Of a stretch of DNA of 64,000 nucleotides, positions 1 to 12,500 are shown piece after piece (within the stretch, counting starts at the first letter, position 1; every line of letters starts with the position of its first letter). The stretch lies in NCBI RefSeq assembly GCF_947623445.1, contig NC_135242.1, forward strand, positions 6,696,001 through 6,760,000. Direction: 5' to 3'. This DNA comes from Clavelina lepadiformis (taxonomy: Eukaryota; Chordata; Ascidiacea; Aplousobranchia; Clavelinidae). The position numbers and the translations under genes are program-made. The notes under the pieces are model-generated. The model was not told where the DNA came from. It worked only from the letters and a program-made list of their open reading frames with translations, and did no database searches.

Positions 1-1549
1 GAAAGGAGTGTGCGAGGTGAAACTGTTTGCTGTATAGATGTTAACTTTACTTCTCAAAGTCAGGCGGACTACGGCAATAGACGGCAGTAAACAGCAGTTT
101 TGCCAAATATACTATTTGTCAATAAGTTTATCACAATAACAAAGTAATGATTTTCAGGGAAACCAGTTGACTGAACCAAATAAAGTGAAAATTATGAAGA
201 CCGTTTGCAAACAAAACAACCTCACATTGGCATATGTTCGTGATTTCCCAAAGAAAACATTCACTAATCATGTAAGCGGAAAGATGAATGAGTTTTCTTG
301 TTTACCACTCTGTTCTTAATCTTGTATTCATATTTTGACCTAAATATATAATGTGTTTTAAAATAACAGTTATGATATTATTAACAGAATTATAGATAGG
401 CGTATACTATAATATATTTATGCATTTCCACCTTCATTATACAGTCATATGCATATAACTATAAGTGCCGTGTCGAAAGCAACCGCAAAATCACTTTAGC
501 TAAATTTTCTGCTTTTGTCCTGTGACGATTGATTCAAACGTTTTCGCAACTGTCTGCCTGTTAGTCAATCAAGCATTTTGTGTAAACACATATACAGTAG
601 TTCATGGCAAGGCACTTTTTTGTTCGAATTTTATTTAAGTCTGTTATTTCCATACGAGCACCATCAGTAAGTCAAATAAGAAGAATCCCGCACTCCCGTT
701 ACTCGGGCAGCCCCAGTCCAATTTGCTGATTATGGTTGATTGCGGATACTACATAGTAGTTAAGTGTTTTGTTATAAGTGTTAAACACCTATAACATCTT
801 TTGGATAAACTATAGATAAATTATTTTTGCTTACCCCATGTATTTAGGCCATACTTATTGTGGCTTGAAAAACATTTCCAGGTGTACTTTCAACCTTCTG
901 ATTGTAATGATGACGAACAGTATTTGATGCAATGCCAAAGTGATGGTTGGAAACTTCACGCCACTTGTGAAAAGCAGTTGCAGGTTTTATGCACCGGTAT
1001 AGGCTACATACCTAAAATAAGATCTTCGCAGATTGTTTACATATTTTCCTTTCGTTTTATATGTCATTTCCTGTAGACGTTATGCATTTCCGGCTTCCCA
1101 GCAATCAAATCACGTGGACCATAGTGAAGCGATTCTGTGAAGGAATAGGTCGGCAGATGTGCTCTTTTGGAGATATTTTCCCTTATAATGACAATGTTCC
1201 TATCATTACTGGCGTGTTACACGGCGATTATTGGGTTCCGATCAGGTCATTTAGCGGATTATCTTAAACGATATATATGACGTTACACACATAAACTGTT
1301 TTAAACAATTCGCGTTATTTAAAGTGTCTGGTTCAAATTGTTCTTAAACTGTAACCGACAGTTGTGTAGACTATAAGTAAATATAATTAGTTTGTTATTT
1401 TCAGGGGTCCTGGAAAGGACTGGGTACAAATTGGAAACAGTCCCCATAGAACCGGCTTGAAGCTTGTAGCCCTTGGACCAGCTAGTTGGGGCGAAACAAT
1501 AACAACCAACGCTTTTAAGGAACATTTTTTCTGTTGTCAACAGTTGTAG
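1..1549 (+). CDS. SRCR-domain protein, 3' part (5' end outside window)
   Basis: Exons: 1-16 (partial), 158-271, 816-996, 1077-1245, 1405-1549; stop TAG at 1547-1549. Phases agree (0, 0, 1, 2). The first three exons encode most of a scavenger receptor cysteine-rich domain: a GVC near the start, then VCKQ (the usual VCRQ position), then DCNDDEQYLMQC, a GW and a final VLC. This matches the known SRCR order of C...VCRQ...C...E..L..C...GW...C. SRCR domains are extracellular and act in ligand or microbe binding and adhesion. The last two exons encode about 105 residues (FCEGIGRQMC, GDYWVPI, DWVQIGN, PASWGE, ending FFCCQQL) that I do not recognise; the W-V-P-I and W-V-Q-I-G pair looks like a beta-rich secreted module. 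No membrane segment follows, so the protein is probably secreted. The start is upstream of the window. Confidence 0.7.
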
Positions 1550-1621
1550 CCTAAATGCAATCCTTGAAGAAATATTGACAAGAACTAACAATTGCAATTT
1601 AAAACTAAATATGACTTTAAT

Positions 1622-1627
1622 AATAAA
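1622..1627 (+). terminator. Polyadenylation signal of the SRCR gene
   Basis: A perfect AATAAA lies 73 bases after the stop codon of the SRCR gene, a normal distance for a short 3' UTR. Confidence 0.6.
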
Positions 1628-3790
1628 AATCTAAATTATTAAGGCAAATGTGCATAAATTCATTTCAATTTGTTTAACTTTTTTCGAATTTATTAAAACT
1701 TTACTTACGCTTGAATGAACATAAAGGAAATGATTTTAAATCCAGTGTTTTAGGAAAAACAAAAGCTAATTTAACAAATACCTGACTTGGAATAAGTAGC
1801 TACTTAAGAAATCAAAAACCAGTAATTGTAAGTTTATGTAGGCTAAGTATGAACATTCCATTCAGTCAATGTCATCAAATATCTGTTGAAAGATCATTAC
1901 CGGTATGCAATTCTACTATACAAACTAGGATTCGTCACCAACGCCCAATGAACATGACCACCAGAAACGGGCTTATGCTGTGTTTCTTTTTCTGTCTGAT
2001 GATGTACAGCAACGATGCTGTAGTGTACCATCTATTGCTTGAACACATCATCACCTACTTGCTCGTCTGCTTGAGCAAGGATAACTTGGGTTTAAAGATA
2101 TGAGCCCTTAACTTTGTTTTTCTAGAATTTTGTTTTTCAAAAATCAAATTGAACAAAACCAAAACTATTGCTATTATGCGCTGCGTGGTGTAAACTGTGT
2201 CATTCGTGTCTTAGTCAGCGGTTGAGGGTTGTCCATGTTGTCCACACAAGGTTGTTTCCGAGTGGCCTATGCCCATAGATCAGTATAGTATTGCTGGTTA
2301 TATGTGACTTTCGCATATTGAAGGCAGAGTCTTCAAGTGGGAGGACGGATAAAGAAAAGTCTTTTTCTAGATTGTAGTTTACTAGTTTCAATCTTTGCTG
2401 GGTATTGTCCTTGAAGCAAAAGGCGGGAGTCATTCATCTATTTAGACTAGAGCGATAAGCCTTGCTAGTAACAATTTTTCGAACGCTTTGCGGGACAATG
2501 CTTACCACCATATATAGAGACAGTCTGTATTCGTCGGTTTCATCCCGCGCGTTTTCATGCGCAGCAGACCCACAAATCGTGATAGGATCTGAAATCGGAA
2601 AAACTTTAATACGTTCAACTTTTAAAAAGTACAGTTGTAATAATTTTTACCGCAACTATCGTCATTTTGGCTTTCGTATTCAACCTGGGTTCTGGAAATT
2701 AACCTAGCCCAAGCACATAGCCTTTTTCGCTGCACAATGCGTGAGTTGTGAATTAAGCACGCTTTTGTTGTCAATAACATCGTACACAAACACAATACTT
2801 TAGTAATAAATTAATAAACATTTCATAGAAATAATCGCATCACATGTGTTGTCAAAGCATGACGTAAACTTTTCGTGTGGTGTTTCACTCCTCCTGTGGT
2901 GAACTATTGGTAAACATTGTTTACATTCAAAAGGAAATCTAGAGTTGGAGGGATTAATTATTATTGATTTTATAACAAACATGCTGTAGTTCATATCTTA
3001 TAAAATTGTTCATGAACTTGTAAAATTCAAACTTTTCTTGAGTCTCTACGGTATTCAACCTTAATTAGAAAAATACCTGCTACTCCATAAAAATGTGTTT
3101 AAAAAAAATTGCTAAGTAGGGGAATCCCCATATTTCAAAATTTAGTTTTTTTTTTTAAATTTGGCAGACACAAAAAGCTTCAAGACTTGACCGCTGTGAG
3201 ACGAGGAAATGTCTTCGAGTTGTGCATTTAGGCCTTTATGTTTTACCATATTGAGTTCACAAAGCTTGTTTACATAAGTTTGCTGCATTACACCGTTTCA
3301 ATCATATCAGTAAGCCGGAAAATCATCTGCAAGGGAAAAGAATCAAACGCAAGGATCACATATGCTTCGCTAATTAGTCAGTATCTTGGGTGAAAACTGG
3401 TCGTCATAAGCTATGATTATTTAATTGGCATCATTTAACGCAAAATTGGTATCAAGCAAAACGTTTCCGCATCGTCTGCGTATAGACTACTTTCTATCTT
3501 TAATTAGAGTTTGAAATCAGGTTACAAAATTACATTATGATATACTTACATCACGCTCGCCCACTGATTCTAAAAGACAAATCTTTTTCAAAACACCTCT
3601 CTTATTCACTACAAGCAATTACCACGCATAACTCGCAAGTCACTGCATAAATTCCTATACCCACTGACGAATGTGTAACCAAAGCTTTACTTACCACATA
3701 AAGACTTGCTTGGGAACTCATGTTGGTGTATATATGCCACGAAGAAGCATCGATGATATAACTTAGTTGTTATAGTTTTTTTTTAACTAA
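1628..3790. other. Intergenic, no supported gene
   Basis: Short open frames here (for example 1849-2103 and 2462-2707) have no recognisable motif, no good splice context and no low-complexity signal. A TATATA at 3729-3734 lies about 85 bases before the next gene's start codon and could be its TATA box. Confidence 0.5.
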
Positions 3791-3817
3791 ATGTCGATTT
3801 GCTACTGTCAGAAAAAA

Positions 3818-5637
3818 ATGAGCTTAATTGTGAATACAGTTTTTCTATACTTCACTGCATTCTCATTCCAGGACTTACCAAATCTAGTTCAAGGCAGCAC
3901 ATTTACGTCGGATGCAGGTCAGTTGGATGGTATATCTTCGTATGAATAATTATTATTTGTTACTCTTATTATAAACTTAGTTTGTTAACTACAAATAAAA
4001 CAAATTATGGAAGCGTAAACAAAACTGTCATACAATAGTCAAGGAAATATTCTTTATTTTACTAACAAAAGTCTGTAAATGCAGTTGTATATTGTTTTGT
4101 TTATCATTAAGTTTTTTGGATTTATAACTTGACGTTCACCTCCGGAGACATACGCTTTGTACACGGACTTGCACAAAACGTTTTTCCAAATGTAGAAACC
4201 GTATTTGCAACATATCTAAACACGTCGCAAGACAGACTTTCTGCTCAACCAAACAGTAAGTGAAACTCTTTGGATTACTTTGAATTTTAACTATAGTCTA
4301 TAGTGCTAATATTAGTAATGTAACTTACCTGTTACTATCAGTTGAATACGCTTGTTCTACTTCTCTTCATCCATGCCATCCAAACGCAACTTGCATCGAT
4401 GTTTTTGGATTACTTGGTTTCGTCCAATGCAAATGTAAACCTGGATATAATCAAACAGCGAGCTATCAAACTTTTGCCAACAATCGTTCAATAATTCCAG
4501 ATGGAACGTATTGCCCATTGCCTGCAGGTACTTTCATCTTTGTCATAAAACTTGATCACAACTTTGACAAGACTACAAACTGCAGTTGGTGCAAAATGTT
4601 GATAATTTCTAATTGAAGGTATTAAATTCAAAGCTAACCAAAGTCTTGTAATTATAGAAAAACAGGATGTAAGTTATTTACAGCTAAAAGGAATAGTCTA
4701 CAAAGCAGTTGAATGCAGCCAAACACTGACTCTAATGACAATACAGAATAAAGATAGTTCTGCGTTTCACAAGTTTTTGTCTGATTATATAATTTGGACA
4801 ATTATATTATTTCTAATCATTAGATTTATCACCACTGACCTCAACCATAGAAACTACTGAAAGTACAACAAATCCATTCACCAGCACAAATCTATTGACC
4901 AATACAAATCCACCGACTACTACATTTACAACTGAAGAAACAATAACAAGTTTTCAAACTGACAAACAGATTGATTATAAATTCGATTTTTTGACCGGAT
5001 TTATCATTTTTGGAGTGCTCTTTTTTACTTCTTTGATAACCATCGTTTTACTAGTTTGTCGAATAAGGTATGAGCTATAAATAAGTTTATTGTTGCAGAC
5101 GATGCCATGAAATGTGCTTGTTATCTATTGGATATTATTTTATGTGTGTTTGCAAAAATTTTTTTTTTTTTAATCAGGCAACATGGAAAAGTGACCATTA
5201 CTTCCGAAAGCAATCAAGCTGCTTCCGATGAACAATCCAAACCACACAATCTTACTTCTTCAAACCTGTCAATCATCCGTGAGAAAACAGAGGATGCTTC
5301 CACCTACGTCATAATGGAAGGAAATACTTCCACTTCCAAAAGTCGTAAAGCTATTTACAGTAAACCATTCAAGCCACACAAATCCACTCCTTCAGAGCTG
5401 TCAATTATTCATGAGAAAGCAGACGATGGTCCGACTTATGCTACAATGACAGACCAGATTTCCACCACCGAAAATCATCATGTTGCTTCCGGTAAATCGT
5501 CCAAACCAGGCAAACCCACTTCTTCAGAGCTGTCAATTATTCGTGAGGCGGAAAATACCACTTACGTCACGATGAAAGACCAATCGCAAATAGAAAGTGT
5601 TTATGAGAATCAAAATGAAAATTTTCCGAAAGTTTGA
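3818..5637 (+). CDS. Single-pass EGF receptor with three tandem YxxM tail repeats
   Basis: Exons: 3818-3917, 4112-4255, 4342-4527, 4824-5067, 5178-5637; all but the last intron are phase 1 and the total is 1134 nt (377 residues). An in-frame ATG at 3791 is an alternative start, but the one at 3818 directly begins a hydrophobic signal peptide (MSLIVNTVFLYF). Then come a short domain of unknown type with NLTFTSGD (perhaps SEA-like), one EGF domain with six cysteines (exon 3), a Thr-rich stalk and a membrane segment (FIIFGVLFFTSLITIVLLV) followed by RIR. The 153-residue tail has three repeats of about 42 residues. Each carries LSII(R/H)E and then TYVIM, TYATM or TYVTM, with tyrosines near residues 268, 312 and 354; a YENQ follows near 367. 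YxxM is the known binding motif for the SH2 domains of PI3-kinase p85, and YxN for Grb2. A signalling receptor is inferred. I cannot assign it to a named family. Confidence 0.75.
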
Positions 5638-8600
5638 TTAGTTTTTACCCCGATAGGTATAAAAAACAATTCGACATAAAAACATCGTCAACACGTTCAC
5701 TTACAAGTGAAACGATTGCATAGCAGTGTATTAAGTAACTATGCAGACAACATATTTATAGGCTGCTATGTTTATGTAACGGAATGTTATTTGTAGTATA
5801 GGCCCACATAAAATGACACACAGCAGCTTTAGAGTTTGTATCCTACAACACTCTCAATATCTGCGTTTGTGTCACCTCACCCATCATGCACCAATTGATG
5901 AGTAGACCCAGGCAAGCGCGCTGCTCAATGCCCCACCGAAACATTCATTTTCGAGAACAAATTAGAAAATAATATTAAAACTTTGTGCAAAGTAAAATCT
6001 AAATTGTTATTTTTTGTTGTGATGTTAAACCGCGCGAGACCCAACGCAGTCGCATCGCTCGCATTGGCCTAAGGGCAGCTTTGCTTGTTATTTTGCACCT
6101 TAAATAGAGAGTGTTGATCTATCTCAGTTTGGTTTGTTCCTGAAGTTACTGTTACTTCTATCGTGTGTGTTTTGCATTTGATGTTTGTCGACCTTGCTTA
6201 TTAATGTAACGGAGATAATATGGAAAAATTATTACTTAAACCAAGAAACACATAGTATTTATTTTATTTTTAGATGTTTCAAACAGTATACTGAATAGCC
6301 TACTCATATTTTTAATGGAATGTCAATAACTTAAAAGATATGTGTAGCTCACTGTAGCATGATATTGGCATTGAAAAGCATAGTAATACCCGGTTGAAAA
6401 AGTTGAGGTTTGCGTTGAGTTGAGGTTTTCATGATAGTGTTTAACCATTTTCCGCTTTTCTAACCTGGTGTCAAGTCAAATTTGTTCCGGGCATTGTGAT
6501 ATAGAAGTTGGCACGATTCGGTGTTTTGCGCTCGAAAACCTTGGAGATTGTCCTCAGGTTCAGAAAAAGCTTATAAGGCTACCAACTTAACTTACGAACA
6601 AGAAAAAAATATGTACAGACTCAATTGGAATACAAGGATTTGATCAGAAAACTTGCGCAGAGTCTTGCGACATTCTACGTCACAATGCCACGAACAAATT
6701 TGGCACACACCGGCTCCGTGGATTTATCCAATTCGGTTGTTTGTATTTTCTCAAATTGTTTGTCTAACCAAGTAGGACAGAAAGCTCATAATAAAAGAAA
6801 ACGTAAAAATTGACAATCAAAAACCAACGAACACCGACATTTCTCATTCTCCCATTCTCGTCTCTTGCTCACCCCGGAGGTTGATTTGTCGTTTCGTTTT
6901 TTCGTTCTTGCCAGTATCACGCGGTGGCAAGCGCTGATCCATTGAACATAGAATGCTAACTAAATTGCACTCCGGAAATATTTTTATTGCATTTTTTGAA
7001 AACACATTTGTAAATAATAATAGTCAATTGCGATTTTAAATATGGAATTCGAGTCGGTAGAAATAAAATTTTTGTTAAAGATTTCGATGTTGTCATGGAC
7101 ATCACTTCGTTATAGCGAATACATGAAAATGCTATTTTTGCAGTGCCAAGGAAAGAAAATGTTGATTTAAATGTATGATCATTTTTTTCCGGTAAAACAA
7201 GCACTACATTTGAAAACTGAGTGATTAAACATATTTTTATAGAAATTTAGTTAAACTGAACCTTTGGTTAGTTTATTGAGTATGTTTATGTCCTTAGGGC
7301 AAAGCGTGGGTTTGGTGGGCGGTAGCAATCTGTCTTCAATGTTCTATGACTTCGACCAGACGATCAGTCTATAACTATAAACTTTCAGGTTTAACCTTGG
7401 CTAGTGCAGAAAAAAACTACCTTACTAAATGACGTAAAAACTTGGGTAACAGGAGACATGTCTAGTATAAAAATGCATCACATTGTTGTGCATTTCCGTG
7501 TTAGGCACATACTGGACAGCAGAGTATGACAGTTTTCACCAAGATCTTGGAGGTACACTACCGTTTTGGCCAAAAAGTATCGGTTGTGCTCCTGCCATAT
7601 GCTGCAGTCTGGGCACATACCGGTACCTTTCATAGCTATTGGTATAGTCCGGCTAGGTTAGGTTACAGTCGGACTGCAGAGTATGGCCGTTTTCAGTGAC
7701 ATTTTAGGTTTGCCAAACAACCAAAAATGATAACTACGGTGCGCAAAAATACTCAAATACAATGGAAGCGAAAACTTAAGTGCACGATTACACAGTAATG
7801 TACACAGTTTGACTTATTCAATTTTTAAGAAAATTGAAAATTGAGTACACAGAAGTTTTGGCCAAGTCATTACGTGCAAAATAGTGCACTGTAAGTGCAG
7901 CACCAAAGCTCATGAAAAGCAGTGTTGAGTGTGCCTATGCGAACTTCTGCAGTCTGGGGCTTTAGGCTATTTTACGTGTACTTCATTCTTCCCCAGCTCA
8001 GTTGGCACATTTTTTTTTCCATTTTAAGAGTAATCTGCAAAGATTCTTTGTTGGCACCTCAGTTATTGCTGCCTTTTCTTATTTCATGCCTTCACAACGT
8101 TTTTATATACAAAAATACTGTGACTCTTTCTAATTAATCATTGACTATGGAAAGCGAAAAGTATGCTCACAAACAATCAACACACGAGAAAAAGCAGCAA
8201 AACCTTGAGCCTCTATAGCATATGAAAAGCTTGCATTTTTGCACAGGGAGATTTTCGTCAAAAAGTAGGGTTTGTATTTTACTTCACACCAATATTAGAA
8301 CTCTAATTATTTTCCGCTGCAATTAAACCTAGCTTAGCCTAATTTTTAATTCAAGGAATGGAGATGATTCAAAAGCTGTTGGCTTGCATTTGCATTTTTT
8401 GCATGCTTTTTTCTTGTGAGATGATTTCATTATGCCATGCCAGAAAGGCTTAAACTAATATTTACGCCAGAGGTGTAACAATAATTGCTCCTTCGTAATG
8501 CCGGACATCTCCAACATATATTACAATCTTTCCACACAAGGCCTTGGGGGCTTAAAATGTGCAGTGTGTAAAGTTGTGTCATGCTACAACGAAGAAAGGT

Positions 8601-9599
8601 TATCATGGCTACCAAACCTTGGCTACTTAACAAACATAGCTTACGCATTTTGCATTAGTAACGTTGCATGGTGGACTTGGTAGCGCACCAATCTAGCTAA
8701 CTGGTCACACTGAAATGTAAGAGTACAAATGATGATCGTTGTTCAGTTGTTTTTCAACTTAAATTGAGTTCAAAACAGAGAGTTCAACAAAACAACAAAA
8801 TGTTATTGCTTGTTTTTTCTGGTTTATAATAGTTTATCATATATACAGCCAGATAAAGATTGTGACTTAGTCTACATATAAATGTGATAGTGATTTCAGT
8901 TGTGCACCAGTCATGAAATAAAACATTAGACTTAAATGTAAATGTTTCAAGCTTTGAACTCTGGCCATAGTGGAAAATATGGCTGCTACATGTACGATTT
9001 CTCTTCGAAAAATCTTGCACTTTCCAGTCGGGAAGTTGTCAGTGACCTACTGATTACTAGGTCACAATACTTTTTGATGGCAAATGACCCTTGTGACCAC
9101 AAAAGTTATCCCACTTAATTATGTACAACAGTCACTTAATTTTCTTTAGAAAATTACAATCACTTTGTTATGGATTTGGTGTTATCAAACAGTGATCAGC
9201 ATTTCATTAACTTCACTAATCTACAAGTACCAATATACCAGTTTGACATGGTTTATGTCCGATATCAGAATGTTGATGCTTAAAAATTACTGGTACCGGT
9301 ATTATTGTGTAAAAAATTGTTGCATACACACAGTAATGTGAGCAATTAAACTTTAAACATAAGTATCTAGTACAGATAAAAATAAATCAGGCTTTACTCT
9401 TTGAGTAGCTGATGTCGCAATTGCAACACAATATATCTTCAATGTATCACTATTGTTATTTCAGCAACGTATTAAGCATAGAAACAGCTCCAAAAATAAT
9501 ATCATGCATAGCTTTTAAATACTGGTATGGCAAGTGTTTTTTTGATTTGAAAACTACTGGTACACCAATCGTTTTGGATTTATACTTTATAAATTCCCA
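5638..9599. other. Intergenic, about 4 kb, no supported gene
   Basis: I see no coding exon with good splice sites. Two loosely similar stretches around 7515-7560 and 7670-7715 (both with CAGAGTATG followed by GTTTTCA) may be decayed copies of one repeat. The promoter of the downstream AXDND1 gene should lie at the right end. Confidence 0.4.
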
Positions 9600-12500
9600 A
9601 TGAGCATTCAAGCATCTCGACAAACTGCAGATAAGCAACTTAGTGTGACTCTGCAAAATGAAAACACACCTCCTGATGATGGGGATATGTCAATGCAACC
9701 ATATGACGAGAATTTTGGTACAGTGAAGTTTTTCTGTGCAATTTTATATTATTGTTTATTAGAGTGCAAGTAGGTATTCAAATATTAAGTACATTACGTG
9801 CCTGTGTATTTTTGCAAATTATGTCGGCCGATACCTTATGATATACAATAACGTTGCATACATTGAATATTATATAAAAGTCTTTTTTGCATAAGAAGAT
9901 CAATTTAAATTTTGACAATGTGGTTGATATCTATAGTGTGGATGTGGTACATTGCCATTTACTCACATTTGAGGCAGCATTATGTAGTTAACACAGCCTG
10001 AAAACCACAAAATTATAAACCGAGTTATAACAGCCAGTTAGTACATTACATTTTCTTATTACAACAGATGGGAAAAAAGCTCTTGCTGTGCAGAATGAAA
10101 TGATACCAGATGAACTTTTGTTTGCTTTGACCGAGTCTGAACAGGACTCTTCATATCACAAAGAAAACAAGCTTGGACCTGTTAGAGACAAGAAAACTCC
10201 TGAAAAATTACGCATGGTTGGTGTGGTATAATCTTAGCATTTGTATAGGATTGTTTATTAATAATTCTTTTTAAGTTTTTAGCTTGTTATGCGAAAGTTT
10301 TGTTTTCACAGCCTTTACATCTTCTGGTTAAATGCAGTTAAATGAATGTCTCAGCAGTTTATTTACATGTTGTTTGTGTTGACTGACAACATCAAAATAA
10401 AAAAGTATAACTCCATATTGGTACATTAACGGCCAATGTTTATATAAAGTTTTCTTCTGCAGGCACTTAAAAAAAGTCCCCCAGCTAATGTGTGGCATCA
10501 TAAAAGCAGACGGACACAGTTTAGGCATCTCACAGATTTTCCACGCTCACTGGGAAAGGGCATTGGCACTCGTGATGTTTCATTCCTGTATGATGTTGCA
10601 ACCCAGCCAACACCAAAACCGTCTCCAGCAAGTAGATTTGACAAAAGTGCTATTCGATTGGAGGCTTCACAGCAGGCTATTGGGGTAGGTCATCAAAAGT
10701 GCACTTTTATAAGAGTAGTTTTTTGTGTGCTTAATATATGATTTATACGTTATCTCATTTATACATTAAATATATTCTTTTAAATCTTTCAGAAGTTTAC
10801 CAGAAAAATTGGTGCTTCCAGTTAAACAAATTATTACAATATGCTTCTTATTTTGCTCAGTGCAATGGGTATTTGCATTTGCAGTAATTATTTGAGTCAT
10901 AAGATGCACAGATTTATGCTGATGTAGTAGAAATGTTAGTGCCCACAACAAAATTTTACCAGTTTATTAAATTCGATTTTAATTATTCTGTTTCAGACTC
11001 GAAGCTCTGGAAAACTCGCTGTTCCTGACAGCATAATACCAGAAGAGTATCATATCGTAAAATCAAAGGCAGTACTGGGACTTGAATATATTGATGAGGA
11101 TTTAACAACTAAACTTGCTGATCGCGAGCAAACTCTTCGCTTGTTTCCGTCCCTTTTACCAACTAAACGATTTGAGGTAAGCCTTTATCAGTCATGCTGA
11201 AAGTCGTGGATGGGTATTCACTGTTTGTTGTACATCAATTTCAAACCTGTTATCGATAAACACGCAGTGTTGTAGACTCATTTGGTGTAGCAGACGCTCA
11301 AACACATACATATTGTGCACACTTGATAAAACACAAATACATAATAATGACCAGTTTATTATGCGCAAGCCAAGTGCAGACATGCTGGTTAAATGTTTGA
11401 TTTTCTAAGATGTGACAATTTCGTTTGAAAAATTGTCACAAGCAATCAATGTCACCACAGGTTATACAACTGCTTCAAACCTTGGATGCCATGCTTGAAC
11501 AAAGTGGTGTTGAAGATGAAAGTGTGGAAGTTAAGGGTCCAACGCAAATACACAATCTTCTAGAACTTATTAAAAAAGAACAAAACATTTATGACTTGGT
11601 GTTTAGTGAGGTAAATGTACTGTTAGACACTTAAATTTCAAATTAAGAACATAAATACATTGTTTGTCATACAGAAGTTTTAGGTTGTGTAACGTTTCAT
11701 AAATGAACTATTTGTTCTAGCAAACAATTTATTACAGAATATAATTAATGCCATATTGACCACATGGTGAGTTTAAGATGATTTTATCTTATGAAAGGTT
11801 ATCAGACAAGTCAGCATTGAGTGTGTTGAAAGAGGTCAACTGCTTTCAAAACTAAGACAAAAATATGCTGAAATTTTGAGTAAGGTAAACTACGCAAATA
11901 ATAGTATATTGCCCTGTTATATTTTTGGTCATGTAAGTGGAGATTAGTTTTATTGCTTAAACCCTTAACAGAGAATAAGAAGTAATGTTTCTTTAGGTTC
12001 CTCGTCAAATAAAAAGTCTTCATGCAGAAGTAATAGCTCAAAGATCATTGGATAGAAGACTGACTGAGGAACTTCTTCGATTTAAATCGTCTATAACGTT
12101 TCTAACTACGTAAGTCAAAAAGTATAAATTGGTCTATGTTTAGTTACTGTTACTTTTGTAATCACATGAAATGTGTCATTGATGAAATATTTTGAAACCA
12201 TTTAGTGAATTACAAACTGTACGTGAACATGACAAACAAGTAACAAAAGATGCAGCAACAGCAGAAGAAGAACTTTCCAAAGCATTGAAGGTACATTTGA
12301 CTTACTAAGAACACTTTTTGTTATTTTGTGACTTTTTTTCCATTTTTTCAATTTGTTGATACTTTTACGTGGGTCTATTTGGAATTTGTTTTGTTTTTCC
12401 TTTGTTGTTACAGTAGCTGACTTATATATTTTAAACTTTTCCTTTATTCCTTTAACTTGTGACAGGAATCACAAACCAATGCCAATTTAGTTGATGAATA

